From Saturnia japonica (lineage: Eukaryota; Arthropoda; Insecta; Lepidoptera; Saturniidae), in assembly GCA_033032175.1 (NCBI GenBank), contig CM065318.1, positions 6,262,001 through 6,326,000 on the forward strand: DNA of 64,000 nucleotides, read 5' to 3'. The notes beneath the pieces are model-generated. The model was not told the DNA's origin, did not search any database, and was given only the letters and a program-made list of their open reading frames with translations. This document shows positions 22,601 to 30,689 of the stretch, piece after piece. The stretch's first letter is position 1. Every line of letters starts with the position of its first letter. The translations under genes were made by a program, and so were the position numbers.

Positions 22601-23250
22601 TGAATTTAAATTTTTTGGTACATGTCACCCTTTTAGAAATAAATATATTATCAAATAAAAAAGGCAATTTTTACAATAATAACAAAGATAAGATCATTCC
22701 AACTTACTCTATAATACCACCAAGAAGGTAATGTGCAAGCTCTGTTCACTTTCCGATCAGTACTAAAATTCAAATCTGAAGGCTCATCATTTCCTGAGTC
22801 ACGATCATCAGTCTTCTCGCTGCAGAAGTACGAAGTTGGCAGATATGAAGGGAAATCAGGGAATAGGAACGCATGGCAAGTTACACAAACTGGCTCTCCG
22901 AAACTAGGTCCATAATATCCATTGCACAAGTAGCAGGTTGAATTCTAAAATAATATATAAATTTTTGACACATTTTGTTCTGTTTTGTAGATATATTTAT
23001 GTACACTTTACAATTTAAGTTACTAATTATTTGGCACAGTGGGGCAGAACTCACAGCCAGTATTTTTATCTAACAATTAGCCTTTTTTATACTACGTAGA
23101 AGAAAAGATACATAAATCTTTTGCTTATTTAATACTTGCATTAAAATCAAAATCGATAGGCTGCTCCGGAAGAGTTCCAGTTAAGACTTTATCGCCATTG
23201 TCTTCCAATTGTTTGAGAAAACATAAAAATTCTGAACCTATTGCTGACAT
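10513..23250 (-). CDS. morgue: Morgue: zinc-finger/F-box/E2-variant protein, complete
   Basis: There are eight coding exons, 23250-23140, 22944-22708, 18856-18598, 14077-13902, 12613-12491, 12273-12131, 11459-11288 and 10623-10513. All junctions are in phase and give 443 residues. Two CxxC pairs (C41/C44, C57/C60) precede a G/S/P-rich linker. An F-box starts at about residue 197 (LPPE, then VLLCIFNYL). The ubiquitin-conjugating fold covers about 303-440, with HPN at 366-368 and Gly376 where active E2s have Cys. This order and the Cys-to-Gly change match Drosophila Morgue, an F-box/conjugase-variant protein that modifies reaper/grim apoptosis by promoting DIAP1 loss (family knowledge). F-boxes normally bind Skp1 of SCF ligases. 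Introns hold most of the local transposons. Confidence 0.93.
11288..11459 (-). CDS. morgue: morgue coding exon 7 (E2 centre, Gly for Cys)
   Basis: It encodes residues 350-407 with [14 protein letters not shown]. The position of the E2 active-site Cys (xxCLDI in active enzymes) is Gly376. The donor is GTAAGT. Confidence 0.95.
11520..11730 (+). repeat. SINE-like repeat, second copy
   Basis: It shares the GAGCCT(A/G)AGCTTT, ATCGTGAT(G/A)AAACCATAG and GCTTAGCGTGT blocks with 1960-2150. It lies in morgue intron 6. Confidence 0.5.
11815..12085 (+). repeat. dispersed retroposon-like repeat in morgue intron
   Basis: It shares GAGCCACCATCTTGTT, CTTCATTAAA and CACATTGACACTGGCAAG with copies at 51060-51340 and 52130-52415, which end in GAAGAAGAAGAA. 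A short retroposon family with a GAA-type tail is likely. Confidence 0.5.
12131..12273 (-). CDS. morgue: morgue coding exon 6 (E2 N-terminal half)
   Basis: It encodes residues 303-349, including [13 protein letters not shown] and [14 protein letters not shown], the first helix and beta-sheet of the UBC fold. The donor is GTAAGT; it ends in phase 2. Confidence 0.95.
12491..12613 (-). CDS. morgue: morgue coding exon 5
   Basis: It encodes residues 262-302 with CFCRNC, the spacer between F-box and E2 fold. The acceptor is TTGTAG and the donor GTATAA; phase 0 at both ends. Confidence 0.9.
12950..13340 (-). pseudogene. LINE 3'-end fragment (RT C-terminus) in intron
   Basis: The minus frame carries [20 protein letters not shown] and [13 protein letters not shown], similar to the [20 protein letters not shown] segment at 16131-16481. 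The 12950-13060 part resembles that family's 3' end. It is too decayed for more. Confidence 0.5.
13340..13520 (+). repeat. dispersed repeat with ATTGATTCACCRTGATCA start
   Basis: It shares GAATTGATTCACCGTGATCA and TCTAAAATAAAAGTAGC with 45236-45395, then a CAGTCCAACCGTTTCGGAGA tail typical of lepidopteran LINE/SINE debris. Confidence 0.5.
13902..14077 (-). CDS. morgue: morgue coding exon 4 (F-box core)
   Basis: It encodes residues 203-261 with [20 protein letters not shown] and the following TRWWRLV, the conserved F-box helices. The acceptor is TTCCAG and the donor GTATTT; it ends in phase 0. Confidence 0.93.
14078..15674. other. morgue intron 3, AT-rich
   Basis: Intron sequence (minus-strand gene) from the F-box exon to the next transposon. 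No coding or repeat signal was recognised, apart from a short GGTTCATCAAAATCGGTTCA piece near 15415 of the same dispersed family. Confidence 0.5.
15675..16765 (+). pseudogene. mariner transposase relic split by a LINE
   Basis: An ATG at 15675 starts a decayed mariner N-terminus. [20 protein letters not shown] is followed by NNEEL-type linker text to about 15950, then [20 protein letters not shown] to 16080. After the LINE insertion the frame resumes at about 16580 with a degraded catalytic block ([20 protein letters not shown]). Here the DE of the usual TYDEKW motif reads EE, so the first Asp is lost. Several stops and frameshifts are present. Confidence 0.75.
16085..16500 (-). pseudogene. 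LINE RT C-terminus inserted in mariner
   Basis: The minus frame at 16481-16131 encodes [40 protein letters not shown] and [20 protein letters not shown], the C-terminal domain common to CR1/RTE-like insect LINEs. The 3'UTR at 16085-16130 shows the CATGATGGAAAGTGATCACC signature. It is 5'-truncated at about 16500. Confidence 0.7.
17312..17430 (+). pseudogene. mariner N-terminal fragment
   Basis: It encodes [20 protein letters not shown] and LQKSYGEST, the first helix-turn-helix of a different mariner subfamily. It is truncated after about 38 codons. Confidence 0.6.
17520..18210 (+). pseudogene. hAT-like ORF fragment, split by a MITE
   Basis: 17535-17668 encodes [20 protein letters not shown] and [17 protein letters not shown]. 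After the MITE, about 18090-18205 continues with [14 protein letters not shown] and a short tail. The pattern recalls the region just before the C-terminal dimerisation domain of hAT transposases. Both ends are missing. Confidence 0.4.
17669..18082. mobile_element. MITE with TA target and CAGTGTAAACTC ends
   Basis: The terminal inverted repeats begin CAGTGTAAACTCTTTATAACG at 17669 and end with its complement at 18082, flanked by TA on both sides. The sub-terminal regions repeat CGTTATA-type motifs. The size is 414 bp and it has no coding content. It is probably a pogo/Tigger-type non-autonomous element. Confidence 0.85.
18083..18597. other. morgue intron 2-side/3 DNA, no gene
   Basis: Apart from the hAT-like remnant up to about 18210 this is AT-rich intron. 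A frame at 18230-18472 is F/I/Y-rich only because of base composition. Confidence 0.4.
18598..18856 (-). CDS. morgue: morgue coding exon 3 (P/G-rich linker)
   Basis: It encodes residues 117-202, low-complexity [16 protein letters not shown] and a hexaproline, ending in LLEQLPPE, the first strand of the F-box. The acceptor is CATCAG and the donor GTAATT; it ends in phase 1. Confidence 0.9.
19205..20036 (-). pseudogene. mariner transposase, main part
   Basis: Three frames encode, in order, a DNA-binding linker ([17 protein letters not shown]), [39 protein letters not shown] (first Asp), [13 protein letters not shown] (second Asp) and [14 protein letters not shown] (third Asp), with the stop at 19205. 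Frameshifts near 19990, 19670 and 19480 inactivate it. Confidence 0.85.
20037..22089 (+). mobile_element. 5'-truncated CR1/jockey-group LINE
   Basis: One long RT frame runs from 20037 to 21741 with a single in-frame TAG at 20341. RT blocks include [49 protein letters not shown] and YADD at about 20872-20883. A C-terminal domain with [12 protein letters not shown] and [20 protein letters not shown] follows. The 3'UTR holds a TATATGTGTAG repeat (21820-21900) and GAATGCCTTAGGCATTAAGT, and ends in a TAAA-type tail at 22070-22089. It sits inside the mariner at 19128-22423. Confidence 0.85.
22096..22234 (-). pseudogene. mariner transposase N-terminus
   Basis: It starts at the ATG at 22234 and encodes [20 protein letters not shown] and [11 protein letters not shown], the mariner N-terminal helix-turn-helix. 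It breaks off where the LINE inserted. Confidence 0.75.
22708..22944 (-). CDS. morgue: morgue coding exon 2 (zinc-binding)
   Basis: It encodes residues 38-116 with CYLC and CVTC pairs and a further FC..AC pair. The acceptor is TTTTAG and the donor GTAAGT; both ends are phase 0. Confidence 0.9.
23140..23250 (-). CDS. morgue: morgue coding exon 1
   Basis: It encodes residues 1-37 from an ATG at 23250 ([20 protein letters not shown]..). The 3' border reads AAT followed by GCAAGT, a GC donor, and no usable GT lies nearby. It joins exon 2 in phase 0. Confidence 0.8.
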
Positions 23251-23845
23251 TTTATATTTGCCGTTTGGTCTAATACACATATAAATATAAAATCATAAAC
23301 ACGACTCAACAAGTTCATGCGTAAATCTGTTTTCCCTATTTACGGATAGTACTCTATGATTGTTTTATTTTTTTAATTCTAATTTCAGTTTCAGACACGA
23401 AAACTACGGAAAGACACAAATAGGGATAATTATTGGAAGACAATGACCATCATAATGATTTTTGTCTATGATTGTATAAAAGTTTTAAGTCTATGGTTTT
23501 AAAACAGTTGATAATAGAAGCGTGAATAAAAAATATGGCCGATGGAGTCGTTTTATTGTAACGAAAAATCAGAATGGTTTTACTAAAAATACATAACAAT
23601 TATCAATGTAATGTATTAACAAAATATCAATTTCAAAGTTGAAATCACTGTCTTGATATTACAATTGTTACTAACAAAAACTACAAGCATTGCAAGCGGT
23701 GCAAACATCAAGCGGTGTTTGCAAATTTCCGTATTGCGTTGTAAAATAGAATTCAAGAGCCTGACGTGGCATCCATAACAAAAGCTCGCCCGTTTGGATA
23801 GCACAAAAACATCTTTAAACTTGTTTTGATATTTATCAGACATCG
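23251..23845. other. morgue upstream region
   Basis: This is the region 5' of the morgue start codon on the minus strand and probably holds its promoter and 5'UTR. No TATA or initiator can be assigned with confidence. A minus frame at 23843-23616 (74 aa, with a CYGC) is unrecognised and may be chance. Confidence 0.35.
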
Positions 23846-24339
23846 CTGTCTAAATATTGATTCCGTAATTTTGACATGATGTCAATATCAATTTTGTTCT
23901 TACATTGCCCATCCCTAGTTTCAAATTCCACAGAGTAAGTACAAACCAGGGAAATAAAAATGTACACAACATAATAAATTTAATCTATACCAATATTATG
24001 AAGCTGAAGAGTTTGTTTGTTCGGTTGAACACGCTAATCTCAGGAACTACTGGTTCCAATGGAAAAAAATGTTTTAGTGTTGGATAGCCCATTTATCGAA
24101 GAAGGCTATATAATATCACGCTACGACTAATAGAAGCGGAGTATCAATGAAAAATGTTGCAAAAACGGGAGCAATTTATTCCTTTTGAAAGTTTTCATTG
24201 CGTGCGCTACGTAAATGGCTAATGTTACGCAACAATGATATATGACGGAATTGTTCCTTTAAAAAAGATCTAAAAAAATTCCGCGATAGTATACGTCTGT
24301 CTTTTAAGGTTGACGCAATATAACCTTTTTTATGGTAAT
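23846..24339 (+). repeat. 494-bp segment, copy 1 of identical pair
   Basis: As far as I can compare by eye it is identical to 27464-27957. It contains a TCTATACCAATATTATGAAG start and GTTTGTTTGTTCGGTTGAAC text, typical of Helitron-like debris in Lepidoptera. It borders the 5' LTR of the gypsy element. Confidence 0.85.
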
Positions 24340-24516
24340 TATAGTGTAAATATTTATTATTGTAGATTAAAACCTGTTTAGTTTAGTTTAGCTTACTACT
24401 GTTATAAAAAGAATTTAATATTTTGTTATTATGTTGACAGATATGAATTGTCTTTTTTTAGGATGTCATAATTTTATTAAAACTATGTAATTAATTATTT
24501 TTTATTTATAACATTA
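24340..24516 (+). repeat. 5' LTR of gypsy element (copy 1)
   Basis: The 177 bp match the 3' LTR at 33565-33738 except for a 3-base ATT difference. It starts TATAGTGTAAATATT and ends TTATAACATTA. The primer-binding site TGGCGACGAGGATG follows at 24519. Confidence 0.85.
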
Positions 24517-24529
24517 ATTGGCGACGAGG

Positions 24530-27467
24530 ATGAACTCGGAACAATTTGTAGAATTTTTGAAAATACAACAAATTCAACAACAACAAATCACGGATCTTTT
24601 ACAACTGTTAGTACGTCAACAATTACATACTTCCACGCCCTCATCAAACAATGGGACCGAAGGAGAATTGCAACGTTCACACGAAACAAAATTATGCATA
24701 ATGAATAAATTTAAATGCGACAAATTTGATCCTACCACAACACCAGTAGAGAATTTTATGGATCTTTTTGAAGAAAAGTGTAAAATATGGGGAGATGACT
24801 GTATAAACATACAAAAAGATTTGTTGATTAACTGTTTATCGCCAGAAGTTTTTCATGAACTGAAAGTTGCTCTCACACCAAACTTTGCAATAAGCTCATT
24901 CGAAAACATGAAAAATATACTTCTGGATTTATATCGTACAAAGAAAACAAGATATAAAGCCCTTACTGACTTCTGGACCTGTATTAGGAAACAAGAAGAA
25001 ACAATGGAACATTACGCCAAATAGACTTAAAGAAATTAGCAAAGACTGTGGTTACGATGACACATTGTTAGAGCGGCAATTACGTGATCGTTTTGCAACT
25101 GGTCTCAATCATGAACAACTTCAGATAGACTTAAAACAAAAATGGCCAAATTTATTACATATTCGTGACGACAAAACTGAAGAGGTTACATTTGCCCAAA
25201 TTTTCACAATCGCACAATCTCGAGAAATAGCAGAGGGTGATGCTAATACAGAATCACCTATCTACAAGGTAAAACAAAATTCTAATCAGAATAGCTCACA
25301 GAAAGGAAGAAACAACATTATACAACGTAAATTACGATTTAATCAGTGCCAGCGGTGCGGTAAAAATGAGAGACATAGATTTGATATTTGCACAGCTAGA
25401 AAACATATATGTAAAGAGTGTAGCACTGAAGGTCATTTTGAGAGCTGTTGTATTAAATCAGGTAGGCCATATCTTACTTACAACAGGAACACACAAAAAC
25501 AACAGTCGAGGTTAAGAAATAACTTACACAGGATAAACAATCAAACAAATAATCAATCATTTTCGTCATTGACAGAAAATGATGACAGTATTTCAGATAG
25601 TGACAACGTTTGTAATATTAAAAAACAAACTCAGAAAGATAGTAAAAAAATAGATATAATAATCAACGGGAAAGAATGTACCATGGACTGGGACCCAGGA
25701 TATCTTTATTCTATTATTAGCACAAAACTTTGGAAGCAAATAGGAGCACCAACGCTAACTAAAGCGCCGCGACTACGAGCCTACGGCAATGTTAAACTTA
25801 AACCAAAAGGTATAACCGACGTAACTGTACAGATTGAAGGGAAAAGTAAAATATTACCAGTCGTTGTAATGGAAGATGCAGATCCATTACTCTTCGGTCT
25901 GCAGTGGAGTGAAATGTTTGAGTTACAATTTCCCAAACCTGTATATTCAATCAAACCTGTTATTACACTTAAACAAGTACTCAATCGTCGCAAGCTACTC
26001 TTCGATAATAAACTTGGAAGGGTTAAAAATTATGAAGTAAACATTCATATTAAATACGACGCTGTAGCAAAGCATCTACCTCCACGATCAATCAAATTTG
26101 CAATGAGAAAGAACATTGAAATGGAACTAGAACGGTTGGTGGCAGAGGGCATAATAAGTAAAATAGATCCTAATAAACGCCTGTAGAATGGGCCATACCA
26201 ACAGTAAACGTTATAAAGCAGAACGGGCAAATTCGCATCTGCGGGGATTTTCGTAGTACAATCAATTCAGTTCTTTTCAAGCACGCACACCCAGTTCCCC
26301 TTTTGATCAATTACGACAGAATTTAGCAAATGGAAAAAAGTTTTCGAAAATAGATTTGAAAGATGCTTACTTACAATTTGTTGTAGCTCCTGACTCAAAA
26401 AAATACCTGATCATTTCTACACACAAAGGATATTTTCAATATAATAGAATGCCTTTTGGAATCTCTACAGCACCTTCTATATTTCAACATTATCTTGAAA
26501 AACTTCTCGAAGGTATACCAAACGTGGCTGTTTTCTTTGATGATATTGCGGTGACGGGAGTAAATGATGCTGAACATCTTCAAACTTTAAACACTGTGTT
26601 CCAGAAATTAGAACAGGCAGGTTTAAAAGTAAATTTAAGAAGTTTTCTTCTTACAAGCTGAAATTGAATATTTAGGCCATATTATTGACAAGAATGGAGT
26701 GAGACCAACAAATTCTAAGATCGAAGCCATTACCAAAGCTTCTCCGCCTTTAAACTCGAAAGAATTAAGGTCTTTTCTTGGTCTCGTCAATTTTTATAAA
26801 CGGTTTATACCTCATTTACACAGCAAATGTGCAGATCTCCATACGTTAACAGGTAGTCGACAGAAATGGAAGTGGACAAAACATGAGAATACAATTTTTG
26901 AACAAATTAAGTCACTTATTGCTGGTTCCAAACCTCTTATAGCGTTAAATGAAAAGCGTCCTCTGTTTCTGGCTTGTGACGCTTCGGAAAAAGGTGTTGG
27001 CGCTGTACTGTTTCATAAAGACGGAAACCTTATGCAACCAATAGCTTTTGCATCACGGAAATTAAAATCTGCAGAAAGCAAATACTCTTAATCGATCGTG
27101 AGGCTTTGGCTATATTCTTTGGAATAAAAAAATTTGATCAGTACCTACGTGGTTCGAAATTTACTCTAGTTACCGATCATAAACCATTGATCCATCTCTT
27201 GGGCACACGCCGTAACTTGCCAAAGTTAGTTAACAATCGTCTCGTAAGATGGGCTTTGTTGATAGGTAGTTATGATTATGATATAGTCTATACAAAAGGA
27301 AAAATAATGTAATGGCTGACTACCTTTCTAGGATGCCTAACCCTGAGGGAACCGTCAAATGCCGAGATTGCGGTGTACAAAATAGAAACTCGTTTACAAA
27401 CAGACAGAGTTGGTGATCTTCCTATATCAGAAGATTGTATAAGGGAGCATACAAAACAAGATCCTGT
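24530..27467 (+). pseudogene. Ty3/gypsy gag-pro-RT, 3'-truncated and frame-broken
   Basis: The gag starts at the ATG at 24530. The frame shifts near 25020 and resumes at 25035 or later. Two zinc knuckles (CQRCGKNERHR..C and CKECSTEGHFESC) lie at about 25350-25450. The protease active-site region at about 25685 reads DWDPGY where DTG or DSG is expected. RT follows from about 26190, with PFGISTAPSIFQHYLEKL and a FDDI catalytic core, then RNase H (LACDASEKGVGAV). Eight single-base deletions relative to 30690-32280 break the frame, and the copy ends at 27467. Mag-like affiliation is possible but unproven. Confidence 0.8.
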
Positions 27468-27957
27468 CTAAATATTGATTCCGTAATTTTGACATGATGT
27501 CAATATCAATTTTGTTCTTACATTGCCCATCCCTAGTTTCAAATTCCACAGAGTAAGTACAAACCAGGGAAATAAAAATGTACACAACATAATAAATTTA
27601 ATCTATACCAATATTATGAAGCTGAAGAGTTTGTTTGTTCGGTTGAACACGCTAATCTCAGGAACTACTGGTTCCAATGGAAAAAAATGTTTTAGTGTTG
27701 GATAGCCCATTTATCGAAGAAGGCTATATAATATCACGCTACGACTAATAGAAGCGGAGTATCAATGAAAAATGTTGCAAAAACGGGAGCAATTTATTCC
27801 TTTTGAAAGTTTTCATTGCGTGCGCTACGTAAATGGCTAATGTTACGCAACAATGATATATGACGGAATTGTTCCTTTAAAAAAGATCTAAAAAAATTCC
27901 GCGATAGTATACGTCTGTCTTTTAAGGTTGACGCAATATAACCTTTTTTATGGTAAT
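27464..27957 (+). repeat. 494-bp segment, copy 2
   Basis: A second copy of 23846-24339, fused to the broken gypsy pol through a CTGT overlap. Here it continues into AAAATTTATTCTAAAATAATG, the apparently empty insertion site of the gypsy element. Confidence 0.85.
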
Positions 27958-28014
27958 AAAATTTATTCTAAAATAATGAATTATTTGCCAAGGTGTTTTT
28001 ATAAAAATGGTATT

Positions 28015-28235
28015 TTTAGCGACACATAGTGACATCTATCGAGCCACATAAGACGCATCCTACTATCCTACATCGCACTATAGAAATTAACTCAATCGTT
28101 GAGTATATATACAAGAACCCGACTATAACCGTCGGGGCAGCTGCCCGCCAGACATAGCACCCATTTGGCCGGAGGATCCTCCCTTTTCTATGGCGGATGA
28201 GGAACTTTACTCTCTGTTCCTCACCTCCGCTAAAG
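28015..28235 (+). repeat. 5' LTR of TRIM-like element
   Basis: 221 bp, apparently identical to the solo LTR at 33813-34033. It holds a TATATATAC promoter-like box at 28104-28112 and a CCCGAC..GTCGGG hairpin at 28118-28136. It is about 51 bp shorter near its start than the 3' LTR. Confidence 0.8.
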
Positions 28236-28707
28236 TGGTGACCCCGACGTGATACGTCAGCACAACCTTCTTCACAAAGGTACGTCATCATCACTTCCTA
28301 AAGCTTTTGAGCAGCGAGTCAATACAGCAAGCCAGCATCCATGGCTACTACGGGTATCCTAACCATACGCATGCAGCGGACTTGCACTCCTGGTCAGCCC
28401 CACAGCCTTCTCAGCGACCTTGGCACAGTACACTGCACTTCGGCCGGTCAGCAAGCAGCAGAAGACGCACTTCTCTCCTGGTCGACGCAGCAGCCAGTCA
28501 CTAAGCAGCACTGCAACACTCCGACTCACTGGGGCACTATTGCAGCATCACCCCGACTCACTAGGGCAATCACCGCAGACAGTTCCAACTCACCGTGAAC
28601 TATGCGGCATCTGGTTCCGACTCACTTGAACATACACTGGCCCGGCAAGCATCAAGATGTATGGACGACTCAACCTGCTATCGACCTCCGGTCTCGGAGG
28701 GGAGTGA

Positions 28708-30163
28708 TGTAGCGACATCTCTCGCCACAACTGACGCATCAACGCATCAACGCTACTACGTAGCGTCACATAGCGACATCTATCGAGCCACATAAGACGC
28801 ATCCTACTATCCTACATCGTGCTATAGAAATTAACTCAATCGTTGAGTATATATACAAGAACCCGACTACAACCGTCGGGCCCCTGAGTAAAGGAGACCA
28901 AATATCTAGGTGTAACACTAGATAGTAGACTCTCCTTTATACGCCACATCACTCCTGTTAGGAAAAGGGCCGCCTGGACCCTCGCCCGATTGCATCCTCT
29001 GTTATGTGTCGCAAGCAAAATGTCTACGAGACACAAGCTTACGCTCTACAAGATGTGTATCCGACCGATTATGACATATAGCTGCGTTGTGTTCGCACAT
29101 ATGCTAAGATATAATTGGGATCGTTTACAAACCATCCAGAATAGGTTTCTTCACCGCCTTACCGGCGCTCCTCAGTATGTTCGTATGGAAGATCTTCATA
29201 GAGATATGGACCTTCCTTCGATACATGCTTATGCCAAACACCTTTCTCGCTCTTATTTCGACACCGCGTCGAACCACGCGAATCCCTTAATCAAAGCGGC
29301 AACTTCATATGTTCCCGACCCCAATGCCTGCCGGAGTAAACGCCGACCGCGTAATATCTTCACCAAATCGAAACAGCTAACGCGTTCTACGCCACTGTCT
29401 CTCCAAACAGAGCGTGCCACCGCCCATGCCCGCGTAACCACCGTTCTCTCCGCAAAGGACGGGCGGTTAACTTCGCTCCCGCACACCCGTCACGTCCACC
29501 CTCTCCAGCGGCAACCCAAGCCTAGGTCCGTTCTTTGGTGTGAAGCCTTGGGTAGCCGCCCGCGCGATACAAGTTACACTATACGTGCAACACATAGCTA
29601 CCCACATACAACATTACACACGTATGAACACACACACACGTGCACACCACACAGGTACAGAGGTTCTGTAAGGGACCTTTTTTTTCTTTTTTTGCGCTAG
29701 TTAGACTAATGCGCTAGTTAGTGTAGAAAAACCATTCCGATTATTAAATACACATACGCATGGTCCACTCCTTCCTCCCAGGAGGAGGGGAACGTGCATA
29801 TGAGAATATGTTAGTTAGTTCTAATTCTCGTAGAATTAGGGAATTAGTTAGATCGCGACCTTTTCGCATTCGCGACGACCGCCCGAGCCGAGGTTCGGCC
29901 ACTCTGGCACCCTCGTGCGGGTCGTCACAAACTTTCGCGGCTGAGTGCCCTAAGCGCTCGCCCCCAACTCCGGTGAAACTCTAAAAGCCGCAGCGGCTCT
30001 GTTTTTGAATAGGGCCCCTAAGGCTAACAATGTATTCAGTAAAAAAAAAAAACCAACCGTCGGGGCAGCTGCCCGCCAGACATAGCACCCGTCTGGCCAG
30101 AGGATCCTCCCTTTTCCTTGGCGGATGAGGAACTTTACTCTCTGTTCCTCACCTCCGCTAAAG
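28708..30163 (+). repeat. 3' LTR of TRIM-like element, interrupted by LINE
   Basis: It starts TGTAGCGACATCTCTCGCCA. The LTR halves are 28708-28880 and 30065-30163, and the 11-bp CAACCGTCGGG is duplicated around the LINE. Confidence 0.8.
28881..30053 (+). mobile_element. 5'-truncated jockey-like LINE
   Basis: Between 11-bp duplications (28870-28880, 30054-30064). The frame from 28885 encodes KETKYLGVTLDSRLSFIRHI, the conserved RT block after the catalytic core, and then LTLYKMCIRPIMTYSCVVFA, NRFLHRLTGAPQYVRMEDLH and AYAKHLSRSYFD. It continues to about 29700 with a basic C-terminus. The 3'UTR includes a CACACACACGTGC microsatellite and the GCGGCTGAGTGCCCTAAGCG block, and poly(A) ends at 30052. 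This is the longest copy of the family here apart from the one leaving the window at 64000. Confidence 0.85.
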
Positions 30164-30689
30164 TATTAATCCATAACGAAATAAATACGTTATTCATCAT
30201 AAATATTTAATTTTGGACAAAATTTCCCTTTACATCATTTGTTTTCAACGAATATCCTAGAAGACATTACAGTTTTAAAATAACTAAATAAATAACTAAC
30301 TCTGGAAGAAAATAATAAACAAGTACCGCGCTTGCATTTTGGCGGAATGATGTGGCAGGCGGGCGGCACCTGTAAATTGTATTGTATGTGCCAACGACAA
30401 TTTGTTATTTTTCTCTGCCTACGTTCTTTTTTTTAGCACTGACTATACTGTAGCCTTAGAAGCCTCTGACGGCTTTTACAGCTTCACCGGATTTGCTGAC
30501 TACGTCCAACTCTCTTTCTCTCATAAGTGACGGAGATGAAGTTACGCCGGTCAGCTAGTAGGTGTATAATATCTAGCTATCTAGTTAGCTAGCTAGCTAG
30601 TTCTGAGACAACTGATTCTGGTAGGGAGAAGCATTTTATAAATGGGACACGTCTAAAAATCCCAGCTAGCAAAAATTGCGCTAAAGTAG
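30164..30689 (+). repeat. flank segment B, copy 1
   Basis: It matches 34034-34560 with only a few substitutions, about 1 percent. It includes a minus-strand LINE tail (T-run near 30430, then GACTATACTGTAGCC) and the start of a minus-strand frame ending at TAG near 30590. It joins the gypsy pol at 30690 through a two-base overlap. Confidence 0.8.

Larger units (their letters stand above)
28015..30163 (+). mobile_element. TRIM-like LTR element with LINE in its 3' LTR
   Basis: The 5' LTR is 28015-28235. The primer-binding site TGGTGACCCCGACGTGAT (28236-28253) matches the 3' end of tRNA-Trp as used by CsRn1/kabuki-type gypsy elements. A non-coding internal region of about 450 bp is followed by a polypurine tract GGAGGGGAGTGA at 28697-28707. 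The 3' LTR is 28708-28880 plus 30065-30163. TATT duplications flank the whole (28011-28014, 30164-30167). No gag or pol is present, as expected of terminal-repeat retrotransposons in miniature. Confidence 0.75.

Noticed and set aside
23616..23843. Minus-strand frame with CYGC as a gene upstream of morgue
   Set aside because: No second metal-binding pair in frame, no splice signals and internal direct repeats; probably chance.
27464..27957. True tandem duplication of the flank as the primary explanation
   Set aside because: It would need several coordinated breaks, while allelic copies explain gypsy presence/absence, full TRIM versus solo LTR and the 1 percent difference at once. Kept as the alternative to test.
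28307..28629. Three overlapping frames inside the TRIM-like element as a gag remnant
   Set aside because: No capsid or zinc-knuckle motif; the overlap in three frames reflects stop-poor, GC-richer sequence.
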